Source: Flavobacterium xinjiangense (GTDB lineage: Bacteria > Bacteroidota > Bacteroidia > Flavobacteriales > Flavobacteriaceae). Taken from it: DNA of 64,000 bases. The notes under the pieces are model-generated. The model made no database searches and had not been told where the DNA came from. It was given only the letters and a program-made list of their open reading frames with translations. Each line of letters starts with the position of its first letter. Within the stretch, counting starts at the first letter, position 1. Position numbers and translations under genes: made by a program. Shown here in pieces: positions 19,527 to 27,506 of this stretch. The stretch spans positions 222,531-286,530 of the forward strand of contig NZ_FRCL01000005.1 in NCBI RefSeq assembly GCF_900142885.1, read 5' to 3'.

Positions 19527-20414
19527 ATGTCTGATAAAAACACATTAACCGTTGATGCCTTCGACCAAGTAATTAGCGTTTCGACTGAAAGCAATAATGC
19601 AGTGGCATCTGAAAATATTAAATTCAAATTGATCCTTAATACAGTACTTGTAAAAATAAAATCATTGGCATTAGCCAGTTTAGGTTTGTTGGTTTTTGCA
19701 GGATTCTGGAGCCTACTAAGTTATTATAGTAAAGATGCGCTGCCTGGCCCAAAAGCAACATTGACTGTTTTATATGAAATGGTAAGCGACCCTTTTTATG
19801 ATTATGGTCCTAATGACAAAGGAATTGGACTGCAATTATTCAGTTCCATAAAAACAGTGTTAATAGGATTTTTATTGGGTTCATTAATCGCTATTCCTAT
19901 TGGTATACTGATGGGAGCAAGTTCAATATGCAAACAAATTTTTTATCCAATTGTTCAACTTTTAAAACCTGTTTCTCCGTTAGCTTGGTTTCCTATAGGT
20001 TTGGTTGTGTTCAAAGATACCGGTATGGCTACTATATTTATTGTTTTTATTACCTCATTGTGGTCTACACTTATAAATACCTCTTTTGGTGTAGCGTCGA
20101 TTCCGCAAGATCATAAAAACGTAGCTAAAGCTTTTGGTTTTACCAAAATGCGTTACCTGACCAAAATTTTAATACCCTACAGTTTGCCTCATATCATTAC
20201 CGGATTGCGTTTAAGCATCAGTGTTGCATGGTTAGTAATTGTTGCCGGTGAAATGTTATCTGGCGGTGCAGGAATTGGTTTTTTTGTTTGGGACAGCTGG
20301 AATGCATTAAGTCTCGAAAAAGTAATATCAGCCATCATAATCATAGGTATTGTAGGATTACTTTTTGATAAATTATTTACTTATATCGAAAATAAAGTGG
20401 CTTACAAAGCATAA
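19527..20414 (+). CDS. nrtB: Nitrate ABC transporter permease NrtB
   Basis: The 295-residue inner-membrane protein of the BPD-transp-1 (NrtB/SsuC/TauC) family has about six membrane segments, the first near residues 48-68. The cytoplasmic EAA loop that contacts the ATPase is visible as SIPQDHKNVAKAFGFTKMRYLTKILIP. The segment KPVSPLAWFPIGLVVF is typical of the nitrate/sulfonate permease family. It makes the channel for the substrate delivered by NrtA. The ~40-residue hydrophilic N-terminus is longer than in many homologues. An interspersed repeat of about 120 bases separates it from the ATPase gene. Confidence 0.95.
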   Translation: MSDKNTLTVDAFDQVISVSTESNNAVASENIKFKLILNTVLVKIKSLALASLGLLVFAGFWSLLSYYSKDALPGPKATLTVLYEMVSDPFYDYGPNDKGIGLQLFSSIKTVLIGFLLGSLIAIPIGILMGASSICKQIFYPIVQLLKPVSPLAWFPIGLVVFKDTGMATIFIVFITSLWSTLINTSFGVASIPQDHKNVAKAFGFTKMRYLTKILIPYSLPHIITGLRLSISVAWLVIVAGEMLSGGAGIGFFVWDSWNALSLEKVISAIIIIGIVGLLFDKLFTYIENKVAYKA

Positions 20415-20420
20415 TAATCT

Positions 20421-20540
20421 AGGCGTGCCCCTCCGTAAAACTACGGGTCGTGCTGTACGTTCCCGCTTTTTTTTATCAATTGCCACGGGTTATGACCCGT
20501 GGTAATTAATAAAAAAAGAGCTCCACTGCCATCACTCACC
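20421..20540 (+). repeat. Interspersed repeat with nested CCACGGGT hairpin, between nrtB and the ATPase gene
   Basis: The outer part has the frame GGCGTGCCCCTCCG ... CGGGTCGTGCTGTACGTTCC and ends GAGCTCCACTGCCATCACTC. This is a form I remember from Flavobacterium intergenic repeats. A separate perfect hairpin, CCACGGGT-TATG-ACCCGTGG (20483-20502), sits in its middle and looks like a second small repeat nested in the first. It interrupts the transporter operon without a gene. Confidence 0.6.
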
Positions 20541-20620
20541 CAAACCCATAAAACGACCAATTCACTATTAACCAACAACGATTTAATTTTTCATCATTAA
20601 ATCATTTAAATAAAAAGATC

Positions 20621-21427
20621 ATGAGCTATTTAGAAATCAAAGATTTGGAAATTTCGTTTCCAACTCCAAAAGGGAAATATATTGCAGTAAGAGATATTAA
20701 TCTTTCTATCAAAAAAGGAGAAATTGTATCCATCATTGGACATTCAGGATGTGGGAAATCAACAATTATGAATGCTATTGCAGGAATGCTAACGCCAACA
20801 GGCGGAACAGTTGAATTAGACAATCAAAAAATAAAAGGGCCAGGACCAGATCGCGGAATTGTTTTTCAAAATTATTCCCTTTTACCCTGGATGACTGTAG
20901 AACAAAACATTTTTCAAGCAGTTGATTCGGTAATGAATTGTTCTAAAAAAGAGAAACAGGAAATCGTAGAGAAAAACCTTAAAATGGTTAATTTATACGA
21001 ACACAAAGATAAATTACCTGGGCAATTATCCGGCGGAATGAAACAAAGGGTAGCAATCGCAAGAGCATTTTCTATAAATCCAGGCGTTTTATTATTGGAT
21101 GAGCCTTTTGGAGCTTTAGATGCACTTACTAAAGGAACCATGCAATTAGAAGTTTTGAAATTATGGAATTTGAATAACAGAGACAAAACGATTGTAATGA
21201 TTACGCATGATATTGAAGAAGCATTGTTCTTATCCGATAGAATTGTGGTATTGAATAACGGTCCGGCTTCAACCATCAGAGAAATAGTTGAGGTTCATTT
21301 GCCAAGACCAAGAAACAAAATCGAAATCGTAAAAATGCCCGAATATATAGAGTTAAGAGATAAGTTATTACACCTATTAACTGATAAATTCTCCATTGAA
21401 GACATGGGAATGGTGTATAAAAGTTAG
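20621..21427 (+). CDS. nrtC: Nitrate ABC transporter ATP-binding protein (NrtC/NrtD type)
   Basis: The 268-residue ATPase powers nitrate uptake together with NrtA and NrtB. Walker A is GHSGCGKS, the signature motif is LSGGMKQRVAIARA, Walker B is VLLLDEPFGALDALT, and the H-loop histidine is in MITHDIEEALF. It lacks the extra C-terminal NrtA-like domain of cyanobacterial NrtC, so the name NrtD would fit equally well. Only one ATPase gene is present, so it presumably forms a homodimer. A strong terminator lies 24 bases after the stop and ends the transport operon. Confidence 0.95.
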   Translation: MSYLEIKDLEISFPTPKGKYIAVRDINLSIKKGEIVSIIGHSGCGKSTIMNAIAGMLTPTGGTVELDNQKIKGPGPDRGIVFQNYSLLPWMTVEQNIFQAVDSVMNCSKKEKQEIVEKNLKMVNLYEHKDKLPGQLSGGMKQRVAIARAFSINPGVLLLDEPFGALDALTKGTMQLEVLKLWNLNNRDKTIVMITHDIEEALFLSDRIVVLNNGPASTIREIVEVHLPRPRNKIEIVKMPEYIELRDKLLHLLTDKFSIEDMGMVYKS

Positions 21428-21450
21428 TTTTATTTAATTTGTTTATGGTT

Positions 21451-21483
21451 AAATCCCCGTAATGATTATCATTACGGGGATTT
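21451..21483 (+). terminator. Terminator of the nitrate transport operon
   Basis: A 15-base-pair perfect stem, AAATCCCCGTAATGA against TCATTACGGGGATTT, closed by the loop TTA and followed by TTGATTTT. It lies just behind the ATPase gene and faces the DUF4265 gene on the other strand. Confidence 0.88.
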
Positions 21484-21539
21484 TGATTTTAATGATGCTT
21501 ATTGTGAATCAAGAATTCATTCTGTGATCTAAACATAAT

Positions 21540-22001
21540 TTAGTACCAATGGTTTTTTGACAAATTGGGTTCTGCATACGTTATTATATTGTTTTCTTCC
21601 AGTTCCATTAGTTTCTCTCTAATTGGAGTATAATCTGCAGCAGCTAGGATTTCTATAACGAAGTAATCGTCGTTGAACTTTTCAGATTCGCAACACAAAC
21701 TAGTGAAAAATTCGCGTACATCATTTACCACATAAGATTTATCTTTTAGAATAACTTGGATAGTTGAATTTCCAGAATGTATAATCGTTTCTCTATAAGT
21801 CAATTTGTTTTCTGTTTCGTCAAATTCGGCTAATACAATATCGCCACAGGAAACAGAAGCATAAAAAGGGATATTATCCAGTTTGTACAATCCTTCTTCG
21901 GCGTTAATAGTGGTTGCCCATAAATTTTCAACAGTCCGATCATTTAAAATAGCACTAAAAAACCTAAAGAGTATTTTTACACTAGTTTCTTGTTCTTTCA
22001 T
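21540..22001 (-). CDS. DUF4265 protein
   Basis: From the ATG at 22001 the protein has 153 residues; a TTG further upstream would add seven residues with no support. The pattern ENLWATTINAEEGLYKLDNIPFYA followed by VSCGDIVLAEF matches DUF4265, a family of small cytoplasmic proteins of unknown function. The C-terminal half (DYFVIEILAAADYTPIREKL) looks like a ferredoxin-like beta-alpha-beta unit. It stands between two convergent or bidirectional terminators, so it is transcribed alone. Nothing links it to nitrate apart from its place inside the island. Confidence 0.82.
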   Translation of the reverse strand: MKEQETSVKILFRFFSAILNDRTVENLWATTINAEEGLYKLDNIPFYASVSCGDIVLAEFDETENKLTYRETIIHSGNSTIQVILKDKSYVVNDVREFFTSLCCESEKFNDDYFVIEILAAADYTPIREKLMELEENNIITYAEPNLSKNHWY

Positions 22002-22097
22002 TATTTGTATTTTGAATGCCAAATTAAAGATTCGCTATTTTGGAATCATTTGGAATTGATTTAAAAATCAAATATACGTCTATTGAATACAAAAAAA

Positions 22098-22125
22098 AAA
22101 GCCTTTGAACGCATTCAAAGGCTTT
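22098..22125. terminator. Terminator downstream of narK
   Basis: Stem AAAGCCTTTGAA against TTCAAAGGCTTT (12 pairs) with loop CGCA. An A-run precedes it and T-rich sequence follows it, so it can work in either direction. It ends the narK transcript on the minus strand and separates it from the DUF4265 gene. Confidence 0.85.
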
Positions 22126-22144
22126 CTGCATAAGTCTTTTTTTT

Positions 22145-23635
22145 TTATTTTCTGGAAGATTGTCTTTCCATCACTTTAGATAAATCAGGTTGTTTTTCGT
22201 TCATGATTTTGGTTACGGTATAATGCATCCAAATCAGGCATATAGCTGAAAATAGAAGAACAAATATCCATGAGCTCGACCAAACACCGGTTGCAGTCAA
22301 TAAATATCCGAAGATAATTGGTCCAAAAAATCCGCCCAATCCACCTATCATTCCTACCATTCCACCTACAACCCCCACTTCTGTCGGGAAATATTCAGGA
22401 ATGTGTTTGTAAACGGCAGCTTTCCCAATTCCCCAAGAAATACCAATGAGGATTACTAAAACTAAGTACACCCACATATTAGCATCGAAACGGATGTGAG
22501 TTATTCCCTTAGCAACCAATTCTTTTTTCTTCACTTCTTGATTTTGGGATACAACCACTTGCTGCCATGAAGTCCGTATGGGAAAAATGGAGCTTTCTAT
22601 AGGTTTTTCTACTTTTTGAGCGATTAGGAAATCTTTCTCACCAATTTTCACATTAGTGTCAGAAATGGCAGTAACTGTTCCTTTTTTTGTTGCCATTACA
22701 CCGGGACCGGTTGTAGTAATATCCATTTTTGGAACCATCAGCAAAGCACTCAATACCACCGAAGAGGATAGCACCCAATACATTACTTTTCGGGCACCGA
22801 ATTTATCTGATAAGTAACCCCCAAAAGCACGAATCACGCCAGAAGGTAAGCTGAACATCGTAGCAAATAAACCACCCATAACTAAACTCGTTTGATACAC
22901 GTTCATAAAGTTGGGTAATAACCATTGGGAATAGGCTACAAAGCATCCAAATACTAAGAAGTAATAGGCTCCAAATCTCCAAACGCGAGCACTTTTTAAA
23001 GAGTGAAGCATTTGAGTTACCGTTTTTGTTTGGTTTTCTATTTTTTTGTTTTTTGCAAAAATTAAAAAAACAATACCAATAATTACCAAAGCTGCACCGT
23101 AAATAACCGGTAATAATTTCCAGCCATTTTGCGGGTCTTCGACTGAAAAATGGTTCAGCAGCGATGGCGCAATAAAAGTGGTTATGGCAGCTCCTGCATT
23201 TCCCATTCCAAAAATACCTAATGCTCTACCTTGCCATTCTTTTGGGTACCATATAGAAGTAAATCCAATACCGACAGCAAAACTGGTTCCTACCATTCCA
23301 AAGAAAAAGCTTAGAAGGGCAAACATGAAAAAACTATCCGCTAAAGGAAGTAAAAACAACGGAATAGAGCAGAGTAGGAGTAGAATTGAAAAAACATATT
23401 TTCCGCCAAACTTGTCAGTCAAAATACCGATTGGCAAACGCATAATAGAACCGGTCAGAATTGGAATTCCAAGGAGCCATCCCACTTGGACAACGCTCCA
23501 TTTAAAAATACCATTGTCTACTAAGAAGGTAACTAAAACCCCATTTAAAGTCCAACATGCAAAACATATAGTAAATGCAAGCGTATTTAAAAACAAAATT
23601 TTATGTGATTGCGATAATGAGTTTGAATTTTTCAT
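22145..23635 (-). CDS. narK: NarK-type nitrate/nitrite MFS transporter
   Basis: From the ATG at 23635 the protein has 496 residues; a TTG 21 bases upstream is possible but would overlap the presumed promoter. It has about 12 membrane segments. The two nitrate signature regions of the NNP family are seen as FFGMVGTSFAVGIGF and MVGMIGGLGGFFGPIIFGYL, and GRALGIFGMGNAGAA is the usual arginine-bearing motif. It would exchange nitrate and nitrite, or import nitrate with protons. Unusual is a hydrophilic insert of about 90 residues before the last four segments (from MDITTTGPG to THIRFDANM). The gene is monocistronic and preceded by two copies of the island's palindrome. Confidence 0.93.
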   Translation of the reverse strand: MKNSNSLSQSHKILFLNTLAFTICFACWTLNGVLVTFLVDNGIFKWSVVQVGWLLGIPILTGSIMRLPIGILTDKFGGKYVFSILLLLCSIPLFLLPLADSFFMFALLSFFFGMVGTSFAVGIGFTSIWYPKEWQGRALGIFGMGNAGAAITTFIAPSLLNHFSVEDPQNGWKLLPVIYGAALVIIGIVFLIFAKNKKIENQTKTVTQMLHSLKSARVWRFGAYYFLVFGCFVAYSQWLLPNFMNVYQTSLVMGGLFATMFSLPSGVIRAFGGYLSDKFGARKVMYWVLSSSVVLSALLMVPKMDITTTGPGVMATKKGTVTAISDTNVKIGEKDFLIAQKVEKPIESSIFPIRTSWQQVVVSQNQEVKKKELVAKGITHIRFDANMWVYLVLVILIGISWGIGKAAVYKHIPEYFPTEVGVVGGMVGMIGGLGGFFGPIIFGYLLTATGVWSSSWIFVLLFSAICLIWMHYTVTKIMNEKQPDLSKVMERQSSRK

Positions 23636-23659
23636 AATACTTATATTTTTTGTCAAAAT

Positions 23660-23728
23660 TAAGTATTAAAACGTATTTAAAATCTGCTAAAACACAGTTT
23701 TATGAAAATAATTAAGTATTTATACGTA
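23660..23728. promoter_or_regulatory. Two palindromic operators upstream of narK
   Basis: TAAGTATTAAAACGTA (23660-23675) and TAAGTATTTATACGTA (23713-23728) lie 53 bases apart, about five helical turns. On the minus strand the nearer one overlaps by two bases a -7 element TAATTTTG (23654-23661). A third partial copy (GATACGTATTC) begins at 23743. There is no -33 TTTG box in front, which suggests dependence on an activator. Confidence 0.72.
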
Positions 23729-23789
23729 TTTTTATATTAATTGATACGTATTCATCGTTGCCTGAAATAAAAAGGTGTCTTTAAAAGGG

Positions 23790-24446
23790 CTATAACAAGG
23801 AATATTCAGTTGCTTTATTAGAAAGTTCCATAAGGTTTTTTACTTTCAATTTTTTCATCAAGTTAAAACGGTGCACTTCAGCGGTTCGTTTACTAATATC
23901 CAAAGCTTCGGCAATTTCCTTATTCCCTTTTCCGGACAATAAAAGTTTAAGGATTTCCTTTTCTCTTTTGGTTATCAGTTCTTCATCTAGTAATTGTTTT
24001 GTTTCTACCGCACCGGATGGATTGCTGAGTTGGCCAATTAATATGGATGAAATATCACCACTAAAGTATTTTCCTCCATTAGCAACGGTATGAACTGCTT
24101 TGAGGAACTCTTCTTTGCTGGAACCCTTAAGTAAGTATCCATCAGCTCCTGCTTTGATTGATTTTAATACGTATTCTTCTGACTCGTGCATTGAAAGCAT
24201 AACAATTTTAACCATATTGTTTTGGCTTCGCAATTTTTCGACTACTTCAATACCGGTCATGTTAGGCATGCGAATGTCTAAAATCAGTAAGTCAGGTTTT
24301 GCTGTTTCTACTATTTTTAACGCCTCTAGACCGTCTGTAGCTTCTCCTGCAACTTCTATGTTGGCTTCGTTCTCTAATAATGATTTGATACCATCTCTTA
24401 CAAATACATGATCATCTGCCAGAACCACTCGAATAGTATTACTCAT
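23790..24446 (-). CDS. NarL/FixJ-family response regulator
   Basis: The protein has 218 residues. The receiver domain (1-~120) has the acidic pair in VVLADDH, the phosphorylated Asp in LLILDIRMPNMTG and the Lys in LLKGSSKEEF. A C-terminal LuxR-type helix-turn-helix follows (LITKREKEILKLLLSGKGNK, then ISKRTAEVHRFNLMKKL). It pairs with the upstream histidine kinase, whose sensor resembles NarX, so it probably acts as the nitrate regulator. Proteins of this class bind 7-2-7 inverted heptamers, which is the pattern found before the nitrate genes. Half copies of that motif at 24475-24481 and 24504-24514, just ahead of this gene, would allow autoregulation. Confidence 0.95.
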   Translation of the reverse strand: MSNTIRVVLADDHVFVRDGIKSLLENEANIEVAGEATDGLEALKIVETAKPDLLILDIRMPNMTGIEVVEKLRSQNNMVKIVMLSMHESEEYVLKSIKAGADGYLLKGSSKEEFLKAVHTVANGGKYFSGDISSILIGQLSNPSGAVETKQLLDEELITKREKEILKLLLSGKGNKEIAEALDISKRTAEVHRFNLMKKLKVKNLMELSNKATEYSLL

Positions 24447-24474
24447 AACTTACTTAATTTTGAAATATGATTAT

Positions 24475-24514
24475 TACGTATATTAACCTAAATATTAAGC
24501 TAAGATACGTATTC
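24475..24514. promoter_or_regulatory. Half-site copies of the nitrate palindrome before the regulator gene
   Basis: TACGTAT at 24475-24481 and GATACGTATTC at 24504-24514 lie in the 125-base gap between the kinase stop and the regulator start. Neither makes a full 7-2-7 palindrome, so binding would be weaker than at the other sites. Confidence 0.4.
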
Positions 24515-24571
24515 TGATGAAATTATTTTATTTGGAGTGAAAAAAGAGTGAATTTTGTAAAATTAGCAGGA

Positions 24572-26380
24572 TTATATAGGAATATTGAAAGTGATTCGGG
24601 TTCCTTCACCTAGAATAGAGTTAATAAAAACCCGACCATTAATATATTGAATCCTTTCTTTCATAAAAAGCAATCCCATGCCGGACTCGCTGTTTCGCTT
24701 TTTTTCTGCCTCATTAATGTCAAAACCTTTCCCGTTATCATCGATTGTGATACTTAATATAGAATCGCTATGAGACAATTGTACGATAATATGAGTAGAA
24801 TCAGCATATTTAATGGCGTTGTTAATTGCTTCTTGCGTGAGCCTGTAAATGTTGATTTCTATTAGGGAATCCAGTCGCTGATCAAAATTTGTTTTATTAT
24901 AAAAAAGGATGTTTTTGCCCGTTAATTTTGATAATTCCTGTGCGAGTTTTGCCAGTGCAGAATTGATACCATGATCGCTCAATTCCGGCGGCATCAAGTT
25001 GAAAGTGGCCGTTCGGACTCCTTTTATAATATCCAGCGATAATTTTTTCAGGTAGTCGATTTTCTGGGCCGATTTTTCTTTATCATCCAGATTGATACTT
25101 TCCAGACTAAATTTTAATCCAGTAAGCATTTGGCCTATGCCGTCATGGATTTCTCTGGCAATTCGGTTTTGTTCATTTTCTTGATTTTCAACAATTTTAC
25201 TAGAAATGATTTTCTGCTGATTGATTTTATCGGTTACATTTTCTGTGTTCAGTCGTTCGACTTCCTGTTCCGCTTTCTTGCGTTCGGTGATGTCAAAGCA
25301 TATAATAAGCAATTCAGATTCATCTTTTTTTATGGTCACCGGAACCATTGATAGATCCAGCCAAAGTGATTCTCCTTTTCTATTGGTAATATTGAGTTCT
25401 CCTTGCCAGCCACTGCGTTGCTTTTCGGCAATAATACGGTCAATTACCACTTGCTCTTTTTCTATTGGAGTCAAAACCTGTGAGAATGTTTTGTCAGAAA
25501 TAAATGGATTGTATTGTAGTAGTTTAGAGAATTTTTCGCCAATATGAATCACCGTTCCATCAGGCGCAACACGACAATAAAGCAATGTATTCTCCATGGC
25601 ATAATTAAGTGATTTTAGTTCTTTAACAGAATTTTCTTTTACTTCACTAATTATCTCCGTATTGTAAGCGAGCTTTAATGCTTTTTTTTCGGAGAGTAGT
25701 AGTTTTGCGATCAGTTTTTCTACTTTCTGGTTTGTAGGTTTAAAAATGAACATGAACTCGAGTAGTAAAATTAATAATGTAAAAGCTAAAATTGCATATT
25801 CAGTTTTACTTTGCTGGGTTACTTTTTCCAGCGCCTCTTTGTCGTATTCATTAACAATTTGGTTCATTTTAGACAGGAAAACCACTTGATTTTCAAGTAT
25901 GGATTGAACTAATTTTTGATTTTCAGACTCCTTTATGTTACGTTTTTTATTTTCTAAAAAAAGGGTAGTGGCATTAACAATACTGTCAAAATTAGGTTTA
26001 ATTATCCTAAATAATTCGGAAAGGGTTGCGCTTTTTTTCCTAGGAAAACCAAGGCTGTCATTTCCTTTTTCTAAATTATAATGCGTCGTTTTCCAAAGTG
26101 AAAGCGTTTCCCTGATCGTACTGATTTCTTCCTTTTTTTTGGTCGTATCCGCAACAAAATTCAGTATCAAAACTTCTTTTCCTAACTTCTGGCTCAGCAT
26201 TCTTTGCTTCCCTGAAATATTTATGATTCGGGAGTCGCTCAATTGACTGTTGAGATTGTATTGTATCAATAATTGACTTAACAATACCGTAATGGCAATG
26301 GTCAATAAGGCGAAAAGATACAATGACCTTAAGCTTTTAAATGAAATAGTATCGATAGATCCTTTGACGCTTTTTTTCAT
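24572..26380 (-). CDS. NarX-like sensor histidine kinase
   Basis: The kinase has 602 residues. A membrane helix (about 20-40) is followed by a periplasmic PilJ-type sensor with RIINISGKQRMLSQKL at 51-66. This resembles the P-box that binds nitrate in NarX/NarQ. A second membrane helix lies near 195-213, then a PAS domain (~265-375). The HisKA_3 segment has the phosphorylated His in AREIHDGIGQM, and the ATPase domain has the N-box EAINNAIKYA and DDNGKGFDI. The HisKA_3 type partners NarL/FixJ regulators such as the one encoded downstream. Recognition of nitrate or nitrite is inferred from the P-box and the context. There is no HAMP domain visible. Confidence 0.93.
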   Translation of the reverse strand: MKKSVKGSIDTISFKSLRSLYLFALLTIAITVLLSQLLIQYNLNSQLSDSRIINISGKQRMLSQKLGKEVLILNFVADTTKKKEEISTIRETLSLWKTTHYNLEKGNDSLGFPRKKSATLSELFRIIKPNFDSIVNATTLFLENKKRNIKESENQKLVQSILENQVVFLSKMNQIVNEYDKEALEKVTQQSKTEYAILAFTLLILLLEFMFIFKPTNQKVEKLIAKLLLSEKKALKLAYNTEIISEVKENSVKELKSLNYAMENTLLYCRVAPDGTVIHIGEKFSKLLQYNPFISDKTFSQVLTPIEKEQVVIDRIIAEKQRSGWQGELNITNRKGESLWLDLSMVPVTIKKDESELLIICFDITERKKAEQEVERLNTENVTDKINQQKIISSKIVENQENEQNRIAREIHDGIGQMLTGLKFSLESINLDDKEKSAQKIDYLKKLSLDIIKGVRTATFNLMPPELSDHGINSALAKLAQELSKLTGKNILFYNKTNFDQRLDSLIEINIYRLTQEAINNAIKYADSTHIIVQLSHSDSILSITIDDNGKGFDINEAEKKRNSESGMGLLFMKERIQYINGRVFINSILGEGTRITFNIPI

Positions 26381-26392
26381 ATTGAAAACTAA

Positions 26393-26980
26393 TTACAATC
26401 CGAGAGCCTCTTTTATCAATGCAAGATTTTCAGGACTGAAGTTTATTTTTAGTGCCTCCTGATGTCCTTTTTCAGACATTTTATTCCAGGTTTTGAGAAT
26501 GATGTTTTTCATTTTCTCCCTGTCATGTTTGTGGACAAAAGGGTCTAAATAAAATTCCAGAAATACTAGGCATATAACGTCTTCTAATAGCTGTGTTTCT
26601 TCGTCTTTTTTAAGTAATTTTTTTTCGATTAGAAAGGAGACCCGATCAATAAAAGCGTCATCGTACTCTGCTTTTTCTAAAATTGTTGCTGTAGTTTTAG
26701 CATGAAATTTTTTCAAATCCTCTCGCCATCTTAAATAACCCACACGATCCATTGGGTAGGATTCTCTAGCAATTTTCCAGCGACAAATGTGTTGTGCCTT
26801 AGAGGCTATTTGAACTGCTTCGGATGCATGTGGATGAAAATTCATAAGTCTTTCATACATTCGATTCGAATATAATAATTCTTTTGGATAGCTTTTTTCT
26901 TGATATATTTCGTGGTTTGGATCTTGAGCGTTTTCTGCATCAATCCATTTACTAGCGTTCTGGAATGGCGTTGTGGTCAT
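26393..26980 (-). CDS. DUF4202 protein
   Basis: The 195-residue soluble protein matches DUF4202: FQNASKWIDAENAQDPN, the H-rich region ASKAQHICRWKIARESYPMDRVGYLRWR, then LEDVICLVFLEFYL. It is all-helical, with several conserved His, Asp and Glu residues (HICRW, DVICLVFLEFYLDPFVHKHDR) in an HD-like layout, so metal binding or a phosphohydrolase activity is conceivable but unproven. It sits 12 bases before the kinase gene and 29 bases after nirD, so it belongs to the nirB-nirD operon. I recall this family next to nitrite reductase genes in other bacteria, which suggests a role in nitrate assimilation. Confidence 0.88.
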   Translation of the reverse strand: MTTTPFQNASKWIDAENAQDPNHEIYQEKSYPKELLYSNRMYERLMNFHPHASEAVQIASKAQHICRWKIARESYPMDRVGYLRWREDLKKFHAKTTATILEKAEYDDAFIDRVSFLIEKKLLKKDEETQLLEDVICLVFLEFYLDPFVHKHDREKMKNIILKTWNKMSEKGHQEALKINFSPENLALIKEALGL

Positions 26981-27009
26981 TTAAAATGTTTGAAATCAAA
27001 GATACATAA

Positions 27010-27387
27010 TTAATCCAAAAAGCCAACGAAAACCTCGTCATCTACAATTTTTACGGGATAGGTTGCTATTTTTAAATCATCCCCATTCAGATTAGAACCA
27101 TCTACAAGAGAAAATGTTTTTTTGTGCATAGGGCAAGCTATTTTAGGAATATCCTCAGCAGAACCAATCATTCCTCTTGAAAGTACCATTTCCATTTTAT
27201 GCGGACATAAGTTTTGACAGGCATACCATTCGTTTCTTCGGTCAAATTTTATAATGGCTATTTGCTTGTTTTTGTATTTGATGCAACCACCACCATTACT
27301 AGGAAAGTCTGAGGTGTTTCCTGCCTTGAACCATATTTTTACCTCATTTTGAGAAACGTTTTCGTATTGATTTAGAATGTTTTCCAT
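27010..27387 (-). CDS. nirD: Nitrite reductase small subunit NirD (Rieske type)
   Basis: The 125-residue Rieske-fold partner of NirB. Both ligand pairs of a genuine [2Fe-2S] Rieske centre are present: CPHKMEMVL (Cys and His) and IACPMHKKTF (Cys and His). In E. coli NirD these ligands are lost, so the subunit here probably carries its own cluster. It lies directly downstream of nirB with a 119-base gap that contains a small CCCTCT/AGAGGG hairpin (27421-27439), and it is followed by DUF4202. Confidence 0.93.
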   Translation of the reverse strand: MENILNQYENVSQNEVKIWFKAGNTSDFPSNGGGCIKYKNKQIAIIKFDRRNEWYACQNLCPHKMEMVLSRGMIGSAEDIPKIACPMHKKTFSLVDGSNLNGDDLKIATYPVKIVDDEVFVGFLD

Positions 27388-27506
27388 TTTAAAAATCTTT
27401 TAATTTTTTCCTCCTCCAGCCCCTCTTCAAAATAGAGGGAGCCGAGAGCTGAAAGTTAATTAGTTGTATATAATGTAGTAGTTGTTTTTTCTTTAAATAC
27501 GTCGAA

